Assembly: GCA_017429945.1 (NCBI GenBank)
Contig: JAFRNY010000043.1
Coordinates: 1-64,000, forward strand
Direction: 5' to 3'
Length of the DNA: 64,000 nucleotides
Source: Bacteroidaceae bacterium
GTDB taxonomy: Bacteria; Bacteroidota; Bacteroidia; Bacteroidales; Bacteroidaceae
Positions 26,024 to 34,100 of this stretch are shown here, piece after piece (within the stretch, counting starts at the first letter, position 1; every line of letters begins with the position of its first letter). The notes under the pieces are model-generated. The model searched no databases. It was not told the origin of the DNA and saw nothing but the letters and a program-made list of their open reading frames with translations. The position numbers and the translations under genes are program-made.

Positions 26024-26031
26024 CAAAATTA
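26024..26031 (-). promoter_or_regulatory. -7 promoter element for aspS
   Basis: TAATTTTG on the minus strand (26031-26024), 32 bases before the aspS ATG. No obvious -33 box was found. Confidence 0.55.
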
Positions 26032-26074
26032 GTAAAAACTTTAATCCTGCGACTCTAATCTCTAATCTTTTTTA

Positions 26075-26082
26075 TATCTTTG
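26075..26082 (+). promoter_or_regulatory. -7 promoter element for the GH35 gene
   Basis: TATCTTTG at 26075-26082, 33 bases before the preferred ATG at 26116. The -33 region has no TTTG at the usual distance, which may point to an activator-dependent promoter. Confidence 0.65.
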
Positions 26083-26115
26083 TGCCGAAAAACTCAAATC
26101 AACACACTTTATACA

Positions 26116-28542
26116 ATGAAAAAACTTGCTTTTCTACTCTTTCTGATGGCAGCCTGCGCACTCGCGACACCTGCCACGGCAGCGCAGAAGCCTGGGTCGT
26201 TCCGTGTGGGCGACAAGACTTTCCTCCTCAACAACAAACCCTTCGTAGTCAAGGCTGCTGAGGTCCACTACCCTCGCATTCCCCGCGAATACTGGCAGCA
26301 GCGCATACAGATGTGCAAGGCGCTGGGCATGAACACGCTCTGCATCTACATATTCTGGAACTCCCATGAGCAGCGCGAGGGGCAGTTCGACTTCACGGGC
26401 AACAACGACATCCGCGCCTTCGTGCAGTTGGCACAGAAAGAGGGTATGTGGGTCATCGTGCGCCCCGGTCCCTACGTTTGCGCCGAATGGGAGATGGGCG
26501 GTCTGCCATGGTGGCTGCTGAAGAAGAAGGACATACGCCTGCGCGAGCAGGATCCTTATTTCATGGAGCGCCTCGAAATCTTCGAGAAGAAAGTCGGCGA
26601 GCAGCTTGGCGACCTCACCATCGAGAAGGGCGGTCCCATCATCATGGTGCAGGTGGAGAACGAGTACGGCTCCTACGGTGAGGACAAGCCTTACATCAGC
26701 GCCGTGCGTGACATCATCCGCAAGAGCGGCTTTGACAAGGTGGAGCTGTTCCAGTGCGACTGGAGCTCCAACTTCACGAAGAACGGTTTGGACGACCTCA
26801 CGTGGACGATGAACTTCGGCACCGGCGCCAATATCGACAACGAGTTTAAGAAACTGGGCCAGCTGCGCCCCAACTCGCCCAAGATGTGCTCGGAGTTCTG
26901 GAGCGGATGGTTCGACAAATGGGGCGGCCGCCACGAGACGCGCGGCGCCGAGGCGATGGTCGATGGCATCTCGCAGATGCTGGACCGCGGCATCAGCTTC
27001 TCGCTCTACATGACCCACGGAGGAACCAACTGGGGCCACTGGGCAGGTGCCAACAGCCCCGGCTTCGCGCCCGACGTGACTTCTTATGACTACGATGCAC
27101 CCATCAACGAGGCTGGCCAGGTGACCGACAAGTTCTGGAAGCTGCGCAAGGCCATGGAGAAGTACAGCGGCGACTTCGACCCCGCTACAGGCAAATGGGG
27201 CGCTCCCAAGAAACTGCCTGCTGTGCCGAAGGAATATCCCACCATCGCTGTGCCGAAGTTTGAACTCAAGGAGTTTGCGCCGATAGTTTATGGCTGTGGT
27301 GGACTCGAAACCAGTGCCGACCAGAACGACCTTACATTCGAGTATAACGGTCTTGGCTGGGGCTCGATGCTCTACAGCGTCGGCTTGCCCGAAGTGACAG
27401 GACAGAGCGTCCTCAGCTTTGAATCGCACGACTACGCTCAGGTCTTTGTGAATGATAAGTTCATCGGCAAAATAGACCGCGTGAAGCACGAAAACTCTCT
27501 GATTCTCCCCGCCACGAAGAAGGGCGACCAGCTGCTCATCCTCGTCGAGGGTATGGGACGCATCAACTTCGGACGTGCCATCAAGGACTTCAAGGGCATC
27601 GTAGGCGAGGTGAATATGAAGGCAACAGTCGATGGACACGATGTCAGCTACACGCTGAAGGGCTGGGAGAAGTGGTGCATCGACGATGATTACAAATGGG
27701 CCGTCAGAGCTCTGGAAGGAGCTTCCGGCAAGCGGGTGGACGAGTATCATGAAGGTTTCGCCAAGGAAACCAAGGCGTTAGGCACACGCGGCTACTACCG
27801 CGGCTACTTCAACCTGAAGAAGACGGGCGACACCTTCCTCAACCTCGAGAACTGGGGCAAAGGACAGGTCTATGTCAACGGCCACGCCATCGGTCGCCAC
27901 TGGTACATCGGCCCGCAGCAGACGCTCTACGTGCCAGGTTGCTGGCTGAAGAAGGGCAAGAATGAGGTCATCGTGCTCGACGTAATGGGCCCGCGCGGCG
28001 AGAAGACCATCGAAGGTCTGCAGAAGCCCATCATCGACAAACTCAACCTCGACCGTCCGCAGACCCATCGCCTCGAAGGTCAAAAGATAGACCTCAGCGG
28101 CGAGAAACCCGTCAAGGAGGGAGAGTTCGCTCCCGGCAACGGATGGCAGGAGGTGAAGTTCGACCAGCCCGTCAGCGGCCGCTACGTCTGCATCGAGGCT
28201 CTCAACAGCCACATGAACCGCGAGTACTGCTGCATCGCAGAATGGTACATGCTCGGCGCCGACGGCACACGCCTCTCACGCGAGCCCTGGCAGGTGGCTT
28301 ACTGCGACGACGAGGACATCCAGAGCGGCAACAAGACTGCCGACAAGATCTTCGACCTGCAAGAGAGCACCTACTGGTCGACCAACCGCGGCGTGCAGTA
28401 CCCCCACCACCTCGTCATCGACCTCGGTCAGGACCAGACCTTCACCGGTTTCCAGTACCTCCCCCGCGTCGAAGCCGGAGCCCCCGAGAGCATCCGCCAG
28501 TACCGCATCTACGTCAAGAGCAGCCTGTTCAAAGGCCTATAA
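26116..28542 (+). CDS. Secreted GH35 beta-galactosidase with C-terminal discoidin-like module
   Basis: An 808-residue exported enzyme; the signal peptide is MKKLAFLLFLMAACALATPATA. An in-frame ATG 12 codons upstream would put polar residues before the signal, so 26116 is preferred. The GH35 TIM barrel (about 30-350) shows KAAEVHYPRIPREYW, VRPGPYVCAEWEMGGLPWWL, VQVENEYGSYG (Glu183, acid/base) and EFWSGWFDKWGG (Glu260, nucleophile). Beta-rich domains follow (about 400-650, including the GRHWYIGPQQTLYVPGCWLKKGKNEV segment of family sugar-binding domains) and an F5/8 type C-like module (about 665-808). It removes terminal beta-galactose from glycans, probably in the periplasm. Unlike the other secreted enzymes here it lacks the C-terminal sorting-like tail. 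Confidence 0.93.
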   Translation: MKKLAFLLFLMAACALATPATAAQKPGSFRVGDKTFLLNNKPFVVKAAEVHYPRIPREYWQQRIQMCKALGMNTLCIYIFWNSHEQREGQFDFTGNNDIRAFVQLAQKEGMWVIVRPGPYVCAEWEMGGLPWWLLKKKDIRLREQDPYFMERLEIFEKKVGEQLGDLTIEKGGPIIMVQVENEYGSYGEDKPYISAVRDIIRKSGFDKVELFQCDWSSNFTKNGLDDLTWTMNFGTGANIDNEFKKLGQLRPNSPKMCSEFWSGWFDKWGGRHETRGAEAMVDGISQMLDRGISFSLYMTHGGTNWGHWAGANSPGFAPDVTSYDYDAPINEAGQVTDKFWKLRKAMEKYSGDFDPATGKWGAPKKLPAVPKEYPTIAVPKFELKEFAPIVYGCGGLETSADQNDLTFEYNGLGWGSMLYSVGLPEVTGQSVLSFESHDYAQVFVNDKFIGKIDRVKHENSLILPATKKGDQLLILVEGMGRINFGRAIKDFKGIVGEVNMKATVDGHDVSYTLKGWEKWCIDDDYKWAVRALEGASGKRVDEYHEGFAKETKALGTRGYYRGYFNLKKTGDTFLNLENWGKGQVYVNGHAIGRHWYIGPQQTLYVPGCWLKKGKNEVIVLDVMGPRGEKTIEGLQKPIIDKLNLDRPQTHRLEGQKIDLSGEKPVKEGEFAPGNGWQEVKFDQPVSGRYVCIEALNSHMNREYCCIAEWYMLGADGTRLSREPWQVAYCDDEDIQSGNKTADKIFDLQESTYWSTNRGVQYPHHLVIDLGQDQTFTGFQYLPRVEAGAPESIRQYRIYVKSSLFKGL

Positions 28543-28565
28543 GCGCACCTGGTAAAAAGCATAAT

Positions 28566-28619
28566 AGCACCAAGCCCCGCTGCATCACACAAAGATGGGT
28601 GGGGCTTGGTGCTTTTTTT
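28566..28619 (+). terminator. Rho-independent terminator after the GH35 gene
   Basis: A 13-bp stem (AGCACCAAGCCCC/GGGGCTTGGTGCT) with a 22-base loop and seven T residues (28613-28619). Confidence 0.9.
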
Positions 28620-28629
28620 GGCATAATGC

Positions 28630-28659
28630 TTGTACAATGAAATAAAATGCTTACATTTG
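28630..28659 (+). promoter_or_regulatory. Promoter for the membrane AraC regulator gene
   Basis: TTG (28630-28632), 19-base spacer, TACATTTG (28652-28659), about 53 bases before the ATG at 28713. Confidence 0.75.
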
Positions 28660-28712
28660 TTGCGTCATAATAAAACAAAATATTACGAACAAACCCGTCA
28701 ACAAAGAATTCT

Positions 28713-30518
28713 ATGTCAAAAAGTCCTGTCAAAACTTTATATGCTGCAATAGCAGCCTGTTCAATACTCTTCCAAGGCTGCCACGGAGCTGCCGACACAG
28801 GCAGCAGGACGGCTCTTGCAGACACAGTCTACACCGAGGCTGCAGCCATGAGCCACCATCGCAACGAACCCGAGCGGGCGCTGGCGATGATTGACTCCGC
28901 CCTCCTCGTGGGCAACATCACCTGGCAGCGCGCCGAGTACCTCAAGGCCGTCACCCAGTACGGCGGGCTACGCAACCTGCCGCTGGCACGCCAGACATGC
29001 CTCGACCTCATCGGGCGCCAAGGTGCCATCGAGGACTCCGTGACGCTGGAACGTGTATATATGTTGCTGACCAGCATCGAGTACACGGCCGCCAACCACC
29101 CCGCCATCATCCGCTATGCCACCGAGGCCTCGCGCCTGGCTCATGCCTTGGATATGCCCGACGAGGTGGGCAAGATGGAGGCGTTCATAGCGCGATCAAT
29201 GGCGCAGACCGGGCGCACCGACGAGGGCATCGAGCGCCTCAAGGCCACCCTTGCAGACCTGCGCAAGCTGGACTCTTTCAGTGGCCTTATCTCTTATCAC
29301 GACGCATCGAAGAAGCTGCTGCACATCCTCATCGACCACGACCGCTACCCGGAGATGGAAACCGTGTGCCACGATGTGCTGGCACGGCTCGACGAGCTGG
29401 AGCAGCACCCCGACCGCTTCACCAACATGCAGGAAGGCTTCGACCCGTCTGAGTTCATCGACTTCGCCCGCGGCCAGACGCTGGCCTTCCTCACCACGGC
29501 CTACGCCCGACAGGTGACGCAGCATAAAACGCCCCCCCACATCAGCGCGCAGTATCTGAAGAAAGCGCTGGCCACCGAGCAAGAGGTCTTCCGCACCGAG
29601 TGGAGCAAGGGTCCCGACTGCGACAAGATGCTCTCGGCCGCCTATCACCACATGGGGCAGTTCGACCGCTTCGAACAGGCCATGCGCCGCTTTGAAGGCA
29701 CCTACCCCGACACCATCAACCCCAACTACCTCATCTGTCTTGAACAACGGTGCGTAGCCTCTAAGATGCAGGGCCGCCTGGCCGAATCCCTGAGCTATTT
29801 GGAGCGAGCATCCGTAATCCGCGACAGCCTCGACGCTCGCAACCAGCGCGACCAGCTCAACGAGCTGGCCACCATCTATGGGCTGCAGGAGGAGCGCATT
29901 ACCAGACAAGAGAAGGAGGCCGAGGCTAAGATCTCGCACGTGATTAACGTGGCGCTGTCCATCGGTCTGCTGGCTGTGGCGGGTTTCCTGATCTGGTTCA
30001 TCCGTCAGAAGCGTATAGTAGAAAAGAAGAACCGCGTGCTCGCGCGTGAGATAGCTGAAGCCATTAAGTATAAGGACAAATACGAGGAGGCCAAACTCTC
30101 TGAGAGCCAAGAAACTGCCTATACCGCTGAACCGACAGCAGAGGCAGAGCCAGCCCGCCTGTCGTCGAGCGCATCAGATTCAGAATTGTTCCAGGCATTG
30201 CGCCAGGTGATCTTGCGCGAAAGTCTGTACCTTGACCCATCGTTCGACCGCCAGACAATCGTCGACCGCTTTGGCTTGACAAAGGAGCGCGTAGGGGCTG
30301 CCTTCGCCAAGGGCAGTCCGTTCAAGTCGCTCATCGATTTCCTCAACGACTGCCGCCTGCCACACGCTGCCAAGCTTCTCGCCTCATGCCCCGACCTCTC
30401 CATCGCCGAGGTGGCTCAAGCAAGCGGTTTCCCCAGCGCCGACACCTTCGGACGCAACTTCAAGCAGAAGTACACCCTCACGCCTTCGCAGTATCGCGAC
30501 CAGCAGGGACGCATGTAA
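28713..30518 (+). CDS. Membrane-bound TPR regulator with AraC-type DNA-binding domain
   Basis: A 601-residue one-component sensor. It has an N-terminal export signal (possible lipobox-like LFQGC near residue 24), an exported helical region of TPR-like repeats (about 45-390), one membrane segment (about 410-430, VALSIGLLAVAGFLIWFI), a basic coiled linker (about 431-460, RIVEKKNRVLAREIAEAIKY) and a C-terminal AraC/HTH_18 domain (about 490-598; IADRF-like DRFGLTKERVGAAF, LSIAEVAQASGFPSADTFGRNFKQKYTLTPSQYR). The layout suggests that binding outside the membrane controls transcription inside. The next genes are a tiny membrane protein resembling its linker and a giant surface protein, preceded by four phased direct repeats that could be its operator. 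No kinase domain is present, so it is not a hybrid two-component system. Confidence 0.88.
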   Translation: MSKSPVKTLYAAIAACSILFQGCHGAADTGSRTALADTVYTEAAAMSHHRNEPERALAMIDSALLVGNITWQRAEYLKAVTQYGGLRNLPLARQTCLDLIGRQGAIEDSVTLERVYMLLTSIEYTAANHPAIIRYATEASRLAHALDMPDEVGKMEAFIARSMAQTGRTDEGIERLKATLADLRKLDSFSGLISYHDASKKLLHILIDHDRYPEMETVCHDVLARLDELEQHPDRFTNMQEGFDPSEFIDFARGQTLAFLTTAYARQVTQHKTPPHISAQYLKKALATEQEVFRTEWSKGPDCDKMLSAAYHHMGQFDRFEQAMRRFEGTYPDTINPNYLICLEQRCVASKMQGRLAESLSYLERASVIRDSLDARNQRDQLNELATIYGLQEERITRQEKEAEAKISHVINVALSIGLLAVAGFLIWFIRQKRIVEKKNRVLAREIAEAIKYKDKYEEAKLSESQETAYTAEPTAEAEPARLSSSASDSELFQALRQVILRESLYLDPSFDRQTIVDRFGLTKERVGAAFAKGSPFKSLIDFLNDCRLPHAAKLLASCPDLSIAEVAQASGFPSADTFGRNFKQKYTLTPSQYRDQQGRM

Positions 30519-30579
30519 GCTCCTGCCCTCAAAAGCCACTCCCCCAGCCTGCGTTTTCAGGCTTGTTAAAGAGTTTTAA

Positions 30580-30621
30580 AAAAAGGCTTAAGGGTTTTGG
30601 GCAAAACCCTTAAGCCTTTTT
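30580..30621 (+). terminator. 19-bp perfect hairpin, terminator of the regulator gene
   Basis: AAAAAGGCTTAAGGGTTTT, loop GGGC, perfect complement ending in five T residues. It is the first of three consecutive hairpins. Confidence 0.8.
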
Positions 30622-30624
30622 GCC

Positions 30625-30666
30625 AATTAGAGCAAGCCTTTTGCACGAAAGGCTTGCTCTAATTTT
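30625..30666. terminator. 17-bp perfect hairpin with T-run
   Basis: AATTAGAGCAAGCCTTT, loop TGCACG, perfect complement ending AATT, followed by TT. It lies 3 bases after the previous hairpin. Confidence 0.7.
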
Positions 30667-30668
30667 CC

Positions 30669-30708
30669 GACACGGCCGGCTGTATCTTTTGATACGGTCG
30701 GCCGTGTC
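30669..30708. other. 18-bp GC-rich hairpin
   Basis: GACACGGCCGGCTGTATC, loop TTTT, near-perfect complement (two non-Watson-Crick positions). It lies 2 bases after the second hairpin. No T-run follows on the plus strand. Confidence 0.7.
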
Positions 30709-30746
30709 TTCGTTTAAGCCTGGCTGAACCACGTTTTTCTGCACGT

Positions 30747-30817
30747 GAATTTGTCGTCGTTACTTGAATTCGTATTCATCTTCCGCGAATTCGTCTTAAT
30801 GCGTACGTGAATTCGTC
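30747..30817. promoter_or_regulatory. Four phased copies of GAATT(C/T)GT, candidate operator
   Basis: GAATTTGTC (30747), GAATTCGTA (30766), GAATTCGTC (30787) and GAATTCGTC (30809), with start-to-start spacings of 19, 21 and 22 bases, about two helical turns. Most are preceded by GTG, TTG or GCG. The last copy ends 7 bases before the -33 box of the promoter at 30825, the usual place for an activator. The AraC-type regulator gene lies just upstream. Confidence 0.6.
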
Positions 30818-30824
30818 TGCGCCC

Positions 30825-30855
30825 TTGCACGGGGCTGCAAAAGCGCTTATATTTG
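30825..30855 (+). promoter_or_regulatory. Promoter for the small membrane protein and giant surface protein
   Basis: TTG (30825-30827), 20-base spacer, TATATTTG (30848-30855), about 40 bases before the ATG at 30895. Confidence 0.8.
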
Positions 30856-30894
30856 CAGCAGCTTTAAGCTAAAACGCTGCTTAATCCGAAGCTT

Positions 30895-31122
30895 ATGCAC
30901 AACCGCCTCTACATCCTGCTCATCGCCGTCATCGCCGTGCTGGTGGTGGCTATTGTCGTGCTGCTCGGTTTCCTCTTGAAGACCCACCGGAAGCTCGAGG
31001 ACAAGAACGAGGCCATCATCAGCGAGATACGCGAGAACATCGCCCTACGCGACGAGCTGCAACGGCGCCTCAGCCAAAGCGCCGCCCTTGTAGTGCTGGC
31101 TTCAATCATCATACATATCTGA
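30895..31122 (+). CDS. 75-residue membrane protein resembling the AraC sensor linker
   Basis: A short protein with one strong membrane helix (about 5-28, LYILLIAVIAVLVVAIVVLLGFLL), a charged helix (about 29-60, THRKLEDKNEAIISEIRENI) and a hydrophobic C-terminus (ALVVLASIIIHI). The charged helix resembles the juxtamembrane linker of the upstream AraC sensor (E-[KD]-K-N...EI.E.I). It may be the remnant of a sensor that lost both ends, or a working small protein that pairs with the sensor. A good promoter drives it, and the giant gene begins 22 bases after its stop, so both are probably on one transcript. Function unknown. Confidence 0.65.
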   Translation: MHNRLYILLIAVIAVLVVAIVVLLGFLLKTHRKLEDKNEAIISEIRENIALRDELQRRLSQSAALVVLASIIIHI

Positions 31123-31144
31123 TCACCACCTAAATTTATTAATT

Positions 31145-34100
31145 ATGGAACACAATCACTACCGAACGAAGCGCAGATGGCTGGTGCCACTGCTGCTTCT
31201 TGCATGCTTCTTCGGAGGCAGCAGCCCGACGAAGGCAGCCACGAGGGAATTCAACAATTGCCCGGAAAGCAACATCATTGCCCACAATCCGACGTTGGAT
31301 CAGCCATACCTTGCTTTCCACGTCATGTTCTACGACGAAACGAAGAGTCACAACGGTTTCTTCCTCCACAAGAGCCCGAACGGAGTGCCGGAAGGCGAAA
31401 CTGCCGGTCCCGCACTCTTCGTCAACGGCCAGTACATCTGTACGCCCGACTACGAGCTCGCATGGCCAGGAAACAGCAACACCGGTAACGACAGTGGCGC
31501 CAAGAAGGCCTGCGAAAACGACAGCTGGTGGGCAAACACCTACACCCGCAAAGTCGACGGCGTCAACTACACGGTTAAGTTCTACAATCCCTACAATGAA
31601 GGCGGCAGCAAACGTAAAGTCGTCTACTGCTTTGTGTTCATGGACAAAGTTGAGATTAGCAAGTCTTACACCGTTACTATCTCCGGCTACTGGAAAATCA
31701 ACAACACACACGATGGTCAGCTTCAGTCCAACACCTGGACGTTCAGTAAGGGCACCATGGGCGTCAGCAGCCCAACGGCTGAGATGACCGAGTATGGCAA
31801 GATGAAGATCAGCGGCAACCTGAAAGTCGACTATGGTCCCACAACCGTAGGTTCCAACCGCGGAGCCACCACCAGCGGTTTGGCCATCACCGACGACCTG
31901 ACTTCGAAGGCCTCCTATCCCAAAGGCAATTCTACGTTCTCGGATCAGATAGTCGACTTCTCAGAGCGCGACGACTACTACAACAGTGTAAATAAGTATA
32001 TCGAGTACATCATCCCGATTAACGACTTCACTCCCTCTGGCTTCAATGCCATGGACAAGAAGCTGAACATTAATGTCTATCAGTGGTACGTGACCTCAGT
32101 TCCCGGCTACATACGGCCAAAGAGCTTCAGCATAGCCTCCACTAATCTTTGGACTAAGGAGGTGAAGTTCACGTGGAGCTACGAAGGCAATAATAAAGGT
32201 GGCACCTGGTCCATCTTCCGTTATCCCACTGAGGTCGGCGAGAAAGGAAGGGCAGATGCGCTGGAAACTGTTGTCAGCAATCTTACCTATGGCACAGGAT
32301 CTTACACGGCCACCGTGCCCTCTTACGACAAGGATTACACCTACGAGCTGGCCTTTATCCCCACTTCGGGCGAACAGCGAAAAGAACTGACGTCGAGCCT
32401 CAAACTCAAATTGTCTCGCGACTGGAGCTTCAGCAATTTCACCGCCACGACCGATGAGGACAAGATCAATCTGGCATGGAACCACACGGCCATAGGAAAT
32501 GCCTCAGGCTCCAACTCCTATTCGCTCGAGGTACAGCGCTCAGAGGATGGCGCTAACTTCACCACTATCAAGACCATCCCCATCACCAGCACCAGCACCA
32601 ACGATGGCACCTACTCCGACAACTCAGGTCTCGAGGCAAACCACACCTACTACTATCGCCTGAAGATCAACGTGCTCGACATCGACATCTTCAGCTCCAT
32701 AATCTCCACTAAGCTCGGAGGTTCAAAGATTATCGACTTCAAAGCCTCACGCGGCACCTACAGTGGAATGGTGAAGCTGCAGTGGACGGTGAAGCAGGTG
32801 GGCAGCAACACCACTAACTTCATCATTCAGCGACGCCCGCTCAACAGCAACGACGAGCGCACATGGGCCGACATCCATTCCACCTCTGGCACCGCAAGCG
32901 GCTACAGCTACGACGACGTCGAGGCCAAGCCAGGCAGTTTCTACGAATATAAAGTCATCATCTGGAGCCAGGATGGCACGGCACGTTCCATCGACGACAC
33001 CCGCACCATCGACGGCTTCAGCATCTCAACGGGCGTCGTCAGCGGCCGCGTCACCTACGGCACAGGAGCTGCCGTCGAAGGTGCCAAGGTTACGCTGAAG
33101 AGGCAATCCGAGGACGGCTCCGTCGCCTCCGGCATGCACTCGGTAAAGCTCAGCGGCTACGGCGCTGGCATGCGTTATCCTGCCGACAACGACGAGCTCA
33201 AGTCGCTGCTCTCGGATAACTTCTCCATTCAGATGTACCTGAACCCCAATTCCAACGTCATGAATTCCAACGGTTCCGAATACCGTATTCTCGACGTCGA
33301 ATGGGCTGTCACCATCAGCGCCCGATACGATAAGGCCAACGACCGCTATAAGCTTTGTGGCTATTTCGGCGGCTCCGGTTTCGAAACCGAAAACCTCTAT
33401 CTTCCCGCCGGACAATGGAGCCATCTCACCATGGTCCACAACCACGATGCCCAGACGCTCACCATGTACCTCACTACTGAGCTCGGGCAGCAATCCGAAG
33501 TGGTCGCCACAGAACGAGTCATCGACTGGAGCAAGTCAGGCAATGCTGATTGTCTGGCAATCGGTAATGTCGGACAATTCACTGCCAAGACATGGTTCGA
33601 TGGATATCTCGATGAGTTCCGCTATTTCACCAAAGTCCTGACAGAGACCGAAATCCAGAGGAACTTTAACCACCCGCTCGCAGGCAACGAGGCCAACCTG
33701 GCCATCTACTATCCCTTCGACGAGGGACTGACCACCCAGAACCTGGCCTACGACTTCTCGAAGAGCGGCGATGTCTCCAACGGTCGTCATGCCGTCACCA
33801 AGGTGCCAGCAGCCAGTTCCACATTCATACCCAGCGAGGAACAACTCAGCCTGATGGCCTACACCGACACCGTCGGCAACTACGTCATCCGCGGCGTGCC
33901 CTTCTCGGGCGAAGGCATCAACTACAGCGTGATCCCGACGAAGGACATACATGAGTTCTCGCCATCGTCGCAGTCACGCTTCGTAAGCCAGTCGTCGCTC
34001 ATTCATTCGGGTGTCGACTTCGAGGACGTCTCTTCCTTCCCCGTCAGCGGTACCGTCTACTATGCCGGCACCGACTATCCCGTCGAGGGTGCCACATTCA

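Noticed and set aside
24643-26058. 471-codon plus-strand frame opposite aspS
   Set aside because: Antisense shadow of aspS; it also runs through the aspS promoter region.
26134-27750. 538-codon minus-strand frame opposite the GH35 gene
   Set aside because: Shadow of the GH35 coding frame; Ala/Leu/Val/Asp-rich translation without domains or an export signal.
28713-30518. Hybrid two-component system (HTCS) regulator
   Set aside because: There is an AraC domain and a membrane segment, but no histidine kinase, receiver or beta-propeller domains; it is a one-component TPR sensor.
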